NCBI GenBank assembly: GCA_037447655.1
Contig: JBBHKE010001809.1
Coordinates: 100,001-125,919 of the forward strand
Length of the DNA stretch: 25,919 nt
Direction: 5' to 3'
DNA from: Zygnema cylindricum
Lineage: Eukaryota > Streptophyta > Zygnematophyceae > Zygnematales > Zygnemataceae
Shown in pieces: positions 19,079 to 25,919 of this stretch. The position numbers were made by a program, and so were the translations under genes. The notes under the pieces were generated by a model that saw only the letters and a program-made list of their open reading frames with translations, was not told where the DNA came from and ran no database searches. How positions within the stretch are numbered: position 1 is the first letter of the stretch; each line of letters begins with the position of its first letter.

Positions 19079-20100
19079 TACCATCTTGCGCCAAGAAAAA
19101 TATGGTACCTTCGGGTGAGATACTGAACCGTTTTTTTTGTTTGTACTTTTTGAGGACTATATTTTTTCCTTTACGTCTACCTACAACAAATATTGAGCAC
19201 GTGTCAAAAATTGATTGTTTGCACAGGTTCCTGGTCAGATTGTGCTGATGCTTCAAAAATAATTTTCTTCTAACGATTTTGACTTACCGTGCCCGGGCGG
19301 TTTTATACTTCATTTAGGATTTCATTTGTAAAATCTCAACCGTCTATACTTCTGGGTCAATCGGTCGAGATTTCATGTACGACAAGGTAGAAAGCCGTAT
19401 CTTGCATGCGTACGAAGCATATAAAGAAATTCGTCCAATTGGAGTGGGACACAGGGACAGTCTAGATCCAGTTTTGAAGTTTGCCATGGGATAATACTAT
19501 AATAGCACTTGACACGTGTGTTCACGAACATTCTTTTTGAATTTCTATGACGGCGGGTTGTGACGAATGTTTTCCGTCATAATTTTGTCGACCAAACTCT
19601 TCCAAATGTCAGTTTTTTGGCTTTTCGCTGCACACGTACGAAAGGTCCGAAATGTCAGACTGATGAGGTGTTTATTACTTTATTTTGGCGAAAAGTCTCG
19701 GTCAAAGGGTTGAGCCCCACACATGCGGCCAAATTTCGTGTCAACTAATGGGAGCACAGTTATAAACCGTCAGATGTCAATCGGGTGGGCATCGGACGAC
19801 CACGAAGCTGCGATGAACTGCGGTTTGACCCCGAAAGTGGCGCGACGGCGGCTCAGCCCCAAGAAGATATTTCCACGCCGCTCATTTTGTAACACTTTTA
19901 AAAACACCAAAACGTGACTGCCGGCCTTCAATTTCTTAGCTGTACGAATAGATGCCGTACGGATATCCACTATCCGCACAGTTTGCGGAATGACCGAGGC
20001 TATGCGCTTTTATCAACCTTTGGATGACGAATTTCAAGTGACATGGACGGCTAGATTCTATGTAGAAGTTCAGACTCCAGCTCGAGCTCGGGTCAGAAGA
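19079..20100. other. Spacer with a small dyad and a GC-richer patch
   Basis: AAATCTCAACCG (19331) and CGGTCGAGATTT (19362) are opposed 12-base arms with one mismatch. The stretch from about 19720 to 19990 is clearly richer in G+C than its surroundings and has open frames on both strands, but I recognise no protein. It may be an old transposon or gene remnant. Confidence 0.35.
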
Positions 20101-20578
20101 AACTACAGTACAGTAGCATATTTTTCCTGCCCGGAATTGTATTTTTTTTTTTCTGTTTGAAGCCGGCAGGAATATTCTACGACGGCGATCGGCAACTTGC
20201 GTCGTTGTTAGTGGCCGGCATTTTTCGAAGGAATAAAAGCTGCTACCAGAAAATAAGAAAATTAAAGGCGCTGCCAGCCAAAGGATTTAATGCCGTCGAT
20301 TCTGAGGCTGCTTCTTGCAGACCGTTCGTTTCACGATAGGGCATCACCTTGGAATCAAGTTGTCACAAAGCTTCTTGCGGAAGACGGAGATAAAACTTTA
20401 ATCTGCCCGGAATTTTCCTGCCCGCAAAAAACTTGCCGGCATCACAAAACTCCAAACCAAACAAAAGATTACTGTAGTGCAGGCCGGTAAATTCGCTGCA
20501 GGCTGGCAAGTTTTCTGCAGGACGGCAAGTTTTCTGCAATCCGGCAAGTTTGTTGCAATCCAGTGCTGTACTGTAGTT
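20101..20578. mobile_element. Fold-back element with AACTACAGTACAG ends
   Basis: AACTACAGTACAG at 20101-20113 and its exact reverse complement at 20566-20578 bound a 478-bp interval. Inside are repeated CCTGCCCGGAATT and CCTGCCCGCAAAAA words and the inverse GCCGGCAGGAATATT. No clear target duplication was found. Open frames within it are low quality. A related palindrome (CAGTACAGTATTGTACTGTA) lies near 20796. Confidence 0.55.
20477..20565. repeat. 19-bp tandem repeat CTGCAGGCTGGCAAGTTTT
   Basis: Units begin at 20477, 20496, 20515, 20534 and 20553 (partial), exactly 19 bases apart. The variation is limited (GGCCGG, GGCTGG, GGACGG and ATCCGG in the middle). It lies inside the right part of the fold-back element. 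Confidence 0.9.
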
Positions 20579-20679
20579 TTGGAAAAAGTGGAAGCCAGGC
20601 TGTAAAGTGTTGCAGCTGTAAAAGAGAAACAGAGAATAATCTTTTGACACAAGCTAGAGCTTCTTAACAAATATTAACA

Positions 20680-20757
20680 ATATAAATATATATTATAAAT
20701 ATAAATATAAATTATAAATAAATATATATAAATTTATATTATAAATATATTATATTA
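20680..20757. repeat. (TATAAA)n-type AT-rich tract
   Basis: Nearly pure A and T with repeated TATAAATA words, about 500 bp upstream of the second gene's start codon. It contains many TATA-like sequences, so no single core promoter can be chosen. Confidence 0.75.
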
Positions 20758-21116
20758 CTCATTTTTGAACGCGTTTTCTACCAAATAGCAACGACAGTAC
20801 AGTATTGTACTGTACTGTAGTTTACCTGATTTTAAGCAAAAACAAACTTGTCGTTTTCCCTAAAAACAAACTTGTCGTGAAATTTGTTCCTGACAAAGTG
20901 ACAGTCCAGAAGTTTTGCAAGTTTACCGTTTTTTCATTCAGCAAAATTTTCAAGCAGAGTCAAAAAAATCCTAAAGAACACTATTCTATTGTGAATTGTA
21001 TATTAAGGACATTACAATATAATTTTCCTTCTGATATTAATTTGGTTGTCAATTTATTGAATTTTGACTGAAATTTGATTGAATTTTGACCATATTTCAG
21101 AGATACTTCCTTCTGA

Positions 21117-21225
21117 TATCTCTCCTCCTCTTTCGCCTTCCTCCCCCTCCTCCCTCTCCTCCCCCTCCTCCCTCCTCCCCCTCCTCCCTCCTCCCTCCTC
21201 CCCTCTCTATTTTCCTCCCTTTTCT
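21117..21225 (+). promoter_or_regulatory. Pyrimidine-rich leader before the second gene
   Basis: CTCCTCC and CCCTCCT repeats run to within a few bases of the ATG at 21230. Such pyrimidine-rich leaders are common in plant 5' untranslated regions. It also stays open in the downstream frame, but codes only Pro, Ser and Leu, so translation is taken to begin at the ATG. Confidence 0.4.
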
Positions 21226-21229
21226 GGTT

Positions 21230-24200
21230 ATGGAAGCTAAAAATATTCAACGGATTCTAAGGCGAGTCAAAAATTGCTCTCCTCGGTTACCTTCTCTCCA
21301 AAAAAAATCCATTCACCTTTCCGAAGGAGAGTCTACAAAATCTTCAAACTTTTCAAAATCATCAGTTTTTTCCAGATTTGAATCAGATGCGGAAAATCAT
21401 TCTCCTTCTGTAAACTCTGTTTTTTCTGAAAATTATGATTTAGATTGTCTGAGATCTGATGAATCGACGGCCGAGATGAAAGCTACCGGAGAGAGATCAA
21501 AATCAGAACAAGGAGAAGAAATAATGAAAACAGAGATACAAACAGTTAAGAAATATATCAGAGGAACAAAACAATTACAATCGAAGGAAACTTTTTTATT
21601 GCCCTGGTTTAGTCATTCAGGAATCCAGGTGTGTTAATATTCAATACAACGTTTTTTAATATTAAGAAACGCGTTTATATCTTATATTCACCTGTTTTTA
21701 AAGTGTTTTTATTCTAAATTAACGTGTTTTTTCCTTATGGGAAGTGTTTCTACCTTAAAAGAAAGTGTTTTTAAAGGAAAGTCTCTTTATCTTAAGTTAT
21801 TATTGTGTTTCCATCCAAAGGAAAGAGTAATTATTGTAAGAAAGATGTTTTGATTAGACCTGAAGTGTAATTGAGATCGTAATTGAGGTGTAAATGTTTG
21901 ATTTGTATGCATTTGATTTTCGGATTTGAAGATGAGATCTATGTATTAGAATCCTCGTTTTCTTAATGAACCTTGTTCTTTAAATCCTCGGAGAATCTTA
22001 AAGCTTAATATTTTCATTTATAATTCAAATCCAATAACCTTTCAAATTGCTTTCTCACATTTCAAGTATGTCTTAATTCGAATATAAACACACTATTAGA
22101 TTCTCGGGACATCTACGAGAAGACTCTTAACTTCTGTTGAGGATCCACACTATTTTCCTTCTATGTTTTTTTCTCTCTCAATCTGAGGCAACGGTTGCTC
22201 AGCAATCCATCTGTGGCCCAAACATGAAGATGACGACGGATATATTTGTCATTATCTTCATGTATAAATATATATATATATATATATATTTGTTTTAGAT
22301 AGATAATGTATGAGTACATGAGGATAATGACGAATATATATATTGGATCTGTTTCTATCCCTCTTGTATTCACCAAAGTATTTGGTTGTTTTTCCAACTG
22401 TGGTGTAACATTATCACTTAGTCAATGCAGGGAAAAGGAGTGAGCTTTAGGGAGAAAAGTTTTTCTTCAGTGGAACTAAACCGGAGAGGGAGTGGAGGGA
22501 GTGGAGTTATACTTTTTCAAAGTGGAAGATACATCTATCCAGGCCTCCCAAACACAGTTTCTGACAGTTTTCGCATCAGTAATTGGGTAAGTGGACTGTC
22601 TGAGACGCATAAATGAATTATTGTTATTATTATTATTATTATTTAATTTCAATCGGCCATTTTTGTTTTTGTTTTTTTGTTTTTGTCCTTTTTCACATTG
22701 ATGGCTCCCGTTGTTGCTTGTCTTGGAAAAGTTTTCCCTCCCTCTCCCCTCTCTTTCCCCCTCTCTCCCTCTATCAAATGTTTTTTCTCTGAGCACAGGG
22801 CTTAATGAAATCAGGTTTCGTTGTTATTACTTTTTGTGATGTTTTCACCATTTTTTTACCCTATAATGGGGAAATTAATTAATTATCCATGTGCTATTAC
22901 TGGCCTTACTGGTCAGTTTTCGCAGTAATCGTACAGAAAACCGTACAGAAGTATATGAATCATATATTATATATATTTTTTTGTATGATTAACTTCGAAT
23001 CATGGCCAGTAAAGCCAGTAACATTGCGCTATAATCATATGTAAAGTATATAATATGTAAGGTAAGAGCGTTATTACTGGCGGTACCAGCCAGTAATTTG
23101 AGTAATCGCACAAAAAAATGTGTGATTCATGCATTTTCGAATGTTTTTCTGTACAATTTCTTCAATTACTGGCCGGTATTGTTGGTAATAACGCTCATAT
23201 AATAGCCCTGTTACCGTATTAACAAACTACTCTGATATTAATGCGAATTATACTAATTTTTGTCGCGACTTTTTCTGGTTGTAAATCATAAAAAAGTGAT
23301 TACAGCACTATTTAAGGGAGTGGACTAAACGTTTATGTCTTCTTATCTCAAATTAGTACTATTGTTACTGATTTCACTTTTAGTACTAATAGTTCCTCTA
23401 CCCTGATAGCGATGGGCATTGTACTGTGACTTCCGGTGATATTTTCTTCACCTCTTTCTGATGATTATGTAATATTTGCAGATGGGAGCTCGATCAACTG
23501 TAACAAGTACAGAAAGTACGGAAAGGACAGAAAGTACAGAAGGTACAGAAAATGTGGAAGCCAGCACAGAAATCTGCACTGAACCGCAAACTGTTTCTGA
23601 CATGGATAAGAGCTTTGAAGAGACAGAATCCTGTCAAGATCTTCCTAAAGTTTTCGCCGGCCAAAGTTTTTCGGAGGAGATTGAAAACCAAGGGATATTA
23701 GAATTGGGAGGCGAAATAAATAGGGAAAATCTCACATTAAGGACAGAGCCTGGTATAAGTCAAGAAGAGGGAGAGGAAGAGGGAGTTGGTAATGGCAGTC
23801 ACCTGGTTCCTCTGGAGAAAATGGAGGAAGAAGGAAACGTGATGGTAGTAACTACTGGTAATAACGAATGTGAATCTTATCGGTCTCTTAATGATGTGGA
23901 CCCACAGCTTGCCTTAGAGGCCTTTTTTGCCGAGGTTGCTGGTAACTTTCATATGATGTCTCTCGAAAGCGATGAAAATAATTTGCTTTTAAAACCAAAG
24001 AGTCGGGAAGTTCGTATTGGAGATGAGTACTTTGATTTGGGTGAGATGGCCGGAGCCGCAAAGATTCGAAGAAAATCAAGGGAAGTTCGACTTGGAGAGG
24101 AATTTTTTGACGATGCCGAAGTGGAAGGAGCAAAATCGGTCATATCTTTGTCTAAGGGATTTAGGAGAGTCAAAGTAGGGGAGGAGTTTTATGATGCGAT

Positions 24201-24255
24201 TGAAGTAAATGGGGCAGAGAGTGTGAAAAGGAGTGGATATCGGCCATGCTTTTGA
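21230..24255 (+). CDS. Uncharacterised acidic, Ser-rich protein with three C-terminal repeats (3 exons)
   Basis: Exons 21230-21628, 22431-22586 and 23482-24255 join in phase 0 at CAG|GT...GCAG|GG and TGG|GTAAGT...GCAG|AT, giving 442 aa. Residues 1-26 are basic and 27-82 are rich in Ser and acidic residues. Exon 2 (134-185) is the most structured part, with GVILFQSGRYIYPGLP at 158-173. Exon 3 opens with a Thr-Glu-Ser repeat, is acidic to about residue 300, and ends with three copies of an S/F-R-x-V-R/K-x-G-D/E-E-aromatic-aromatic-D motif, starting at 359, 384 and 412. I see no signal peptide, membrane span or catalytic motif, and I do not recognise the family. The repeated motif suggests short docking sites for a partner protein; this is inference. 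An AATAAA lies 190 bases past the stop. The start could be different if an upstream exon exists. Confidence 0.72.
22266..22290. repeat. (TA)n microsatellite in intron 1 of the second gene
   Basis: A run of TA dinucleotides between two near-identical blocks that include GATGACGA/GATAATGACGAATATAT words, which suggests a small local inverted or direct repeat. Confidence 0.8.
22891..23030. mobile_element. MITE family C copy in intron 2 of the second gene
   Basis: Left end GTGCTATTACTGGCCTTACT and right end CCAGTAAAGCCAGTAACATT followed by GCGCT are imperfect reverse complements over about 25 bp. The centre is AT-rich and holds CGTACAGAAAACCGTACAGA. No coding capacity. Confidence 0.65.
23066..23196. 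mobile_element. Second MITE family C copy in the same intron
   Basis: Starts GAGCGTTATTACTGGC and ends GGTAATAACGCTC; inner arms CCAGCCAGTAATT and AATTACTGGCCGG extend the pairing to about 33 bp. It is 131 bp long. TA dinucleotides lie close outside both ends, but the duplication cannot be fixed to the base. Confidence 0.7.
23201..23420. mobile_element. MITE family A copy, inverted, in intron 2 of the second gene
   Basis: Left end TAGCCCTGTTACCGTATTA, inner GTCGCGACTTTTTCTGG (the inverse of GGAAAAAGTCGCGAC in the 25445-25657 element), and right end CTGATAGCGATGGGC. It runs opposite to that copy and ends about 60 bp before exon 3. Confidence 0.65.
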
Positions 24256-24444
24256 GTATCGGAAAAATGATCCTGGAAGCCGTAAAAGAAAGTTTTCGTC
24301 TAGCCACCGTCGTTCCTCTCTTTTTTTTTTTTTTCATGTCATGTATCGGTTAGTTTACAAGAATAAGGGAGTCGAGGAAAAATAATAATCGATTGAGAGG
24401 ATGTCGATCCCATGAAGTTTTTTCCCGGTAAAGTTATAGCTTCA

Positions 24445-24450
24445 AATAAA
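24445..24450 (+). terminator. AATAAA polyadenylation signal of the second gene
   Basis: AATAAA lies 190 bases after the TGA in an AT-rich context, followed by TTGTATCT. It is the best signal in the 3' region; plant signals are loose, so other sites are possible. Confidence 0.5.
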
Positions 24451-24569
24451 ATTGTATCTACTTTCTACGTTTTGCCATTTCACTAATGAGTGTAGAAAGG
24501 TTTATCTTTAATTTTGGAAAGTTTGTATTTGCATTTTGAGTAACAAGTTTAGAGCTTCAACTTCAGAAA

Positions 24570-24665
24570 ATTTGAGTATGAGAAAGAGAGGGAGAGAACG
24601 AAAGAAAGAAATAACGAAAGAAGGAAAAGAAAGAAAAATAGTTAAGGAGAGAGAGCGAGAGATAT
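24570..24665. repeat. Purine tract of GAAAGAA / GAGAGA words
   Basis: About 95 bases almost wholly A and G on the + strand. Confidence 0.8.
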
Positions 24666-25440
24666 AATGTCAACTGTTTTATTTTCCAGTGAGCAGTCTG
24701 ATGTTGTTTAGTCAAATTTTACAAAAATTAAAATTTTCATAACTGTCCTGGTTTACGAAATCCAAATTTGTATAATAGATATTGTGTAAAAAAGAAGCAA
24801 AGGCAGTGTTTTTTTTTAAATGTAAAGAGGTTAAAACGGTTTTTTCTTAGGGTCGAGGTCGACCCTCGGTCAACAATTTTGGACTGATGAGATTTAGTAT
24901 ATAGTTGCGTTTTTTTTACCAATCTTATAAAGTAACCAGTTGTATAAAGTTTTTTTTTAAACTGATTTTGGTGTAACTTCTAATTGAGGAATCACAGCTC
25001 CATTTTACTGTTTTGAGGAGCTTATCTTTTGTTGTCATATTTTCAGCTTTTTTTCATAAAATGCCTGTATCTGGTTAACTTTGAGAGCTAAGATTATCTT
25101 TGTGAGATTCTATTTGTGTTTCCATGATTCTTCTTTCAGTTTGTCAGTCCGTTGTATATTTGTCATCTCTGTTCTTGTCGTTTTTTTTCGTTCTTTCTTT
25201 CGTATTTTATTCTTTCTTTTAAAAATAGAGAAACGTTTTAGACTTTTAGGGTTTGTATAGAAAACGGATGATTGCAGAGACATTATTTTGTTCGGCGCAG
25301 TTTTTTTTTTCAAGTTTTCCATTCTCCTATTGGTTGCGCCTTTGCACAAACTTGTGATAGGTCGAAAAAAAATTATGAGATCCGTACAACGCTTAAAAAT
25401 ACAGTACGTGTGTTTTGGAATGTTGTGATATCGTATCCAC
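24666..25440. other. AT-rich spacer, nothing recognised
   Basis: Short open frames on both strands match nothing I know and look like noise in T- and A-rich DNA. Confidence 0.4.
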
Positions 25441-25444
25441 TACG

Positions 25445-25657
25445 CCGCCCATCGCTTATTACAGTTATTACTTATTAGCATTAAGGAGTTATTGGTGTTA
25501 ATACGAAATTATAATTTACAATACTAATTTACTGCAATGGGACGTGGCAAATCGTAGTGCACGTCCTTTAATAGTGTTGTTAAGACTATCTTGTGATTTT
25601 TGACCGGAAAAAGTCGCGACTGAATTAATGTTATTAACTCTAATAACGATGGGCGAT
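25445..25657. mobile_element. MITE family A copy
   Basis: Left end CGCCCATCGCTTATTACAG and right end TAATAACGATGGGCGATA are inverted repeats; the arms extend inward (GTTATTACTTATTAGCATTA versus TTAATGTTATTAACTC). It shares GACGTGGCAAATCGTAG and AATAGTGTTGTTAAG with the copies at 8945 and 17505. Confidence 0.75.
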
Positions 25658-25764
25658 ATACTTGTTTTCGAGACATTTTATCTGGATATCTCCACTATAT
25701 ATGATTGGAGAGTTTTTTTTACGGTTTGTTCTGTTCCATATTTCTAAAATGCCGTATTCATTCA

Positions 25765-25825
25765 ACTACACCACATCGTGTATCGCTATTACAGTACACC
25801 GTGAATCGTTATTAGCGTATTGTAC
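25765..25825. mobile_element. Fragment with two MITE family B ends
   Basis: CTACACCACATCGTGTATCG is followed within 30 bases by GTACACCGTGAATCGTTATT, that is, two left ends of family B in the same direction. It may be one element inserted into another, or a rearranged copy. Confidence 0.5.
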
Positions 25826-25919
25826 GCTATATCGGCACCCCGAAATTTTGACATTGATACACGAAATACAGTGATTGAATCTAATTTATCTTTGACATTA
25901 AATGCGGTACTTGTATATT

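Noticed and set aside
18610-19118. Overlapping open frames on both strands near 18.6-19.1 kb
   Set aside because: Largely explained by the palindromic MITE at 18863-19078 and its flank.
20477-20565. Regular 19-bp units considered as a CRISPR-like array
   Set aside because: The units are directly adjacent with no unique spacers, and the genome is eukaryotic.
20157-20670. Several 60-95 codon frames on both strands
   Set aside because: They cover the fold-back element and its 19-bp tandem repeat and repeat with that period.
21086-21229. Upstream extension of the second gene's first exon
   Set aside because: The frame is open, but it has no ATG and encodes only the CT-repeat leader (Pro/Ser/Leu). 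The first ATG, at 21230, is preferred.

Overview
The window looks like nuclear DNA of a land plant. It is AT-rich, its genes are split by GT-AG introns of about 0.37 to 1.85 kb, and it is crowded with microsatellites, minisatellites and short inverted-repeat transposons. One gene is clearly a plant plastid-type flavin/NAD(P) oxidoreductase (the kiwifruit pKIWI502 family). A decayed LINE-like reverse-transcriptase tail resembles, from memory, copies common in seed-free plants; this hints at a bryophyte, lycophyte or fern but does not prove it. I saw no bacterial features, CRISPR array, tRNA or rRNA.

Layout. 1-348: a hexanucleotide repeat with Glu-Thr coding potential, then a possible last exon of a gene lying off the left edge. 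349-4590: repeat-dominated DNA, with a pyrimidine tract, a satellite of ~140-bp units (1110-2340), a huge G-rich purine array (2341-3136), an AGATTTTAGGA tandem repeat and another pyrimidine tract. 4591-7480: transposon remains (half a palindromic MITE, a GGTTCGG fold-back, a LINE-like pseudogene, a strong inverted repeat and a TTACTGGC palindrome cluster). 7792-15300: the oxidoreductase gene on the + strand, 8 exons, 334 codons plus stop, with every splice junction in phase. Its introns hold several MITEs, one with a perfect 8-bp target duplication, and three tandem-repeat patches. 15301-21100: intergenic DNA with minisatellites, two near-complete copies of a palindromic MITE and a fold-back element containing a 19-bp tandem repeat. 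21230-24255: a second + strand gene of 3 phase-0 exons encoding a 442-aa acidic, serine-rich protein of unknown function, with three copies of a short motif (core V-R/K-x-G-D/E-E-F/Y-F/Y-D) at its C-terminus. 24256-25919: its 3' region and two more MITE traces.

The two full genes point the same way but are far apart, and nothing shows a functional link. No clearly new multi-gene system is visible. The best candidates for novelty are the unrecognised repeat-motif protein, three shared MITE families (A, B and C) that recur through introns and spacers, and the G-rich array grown inside a satellite unit.
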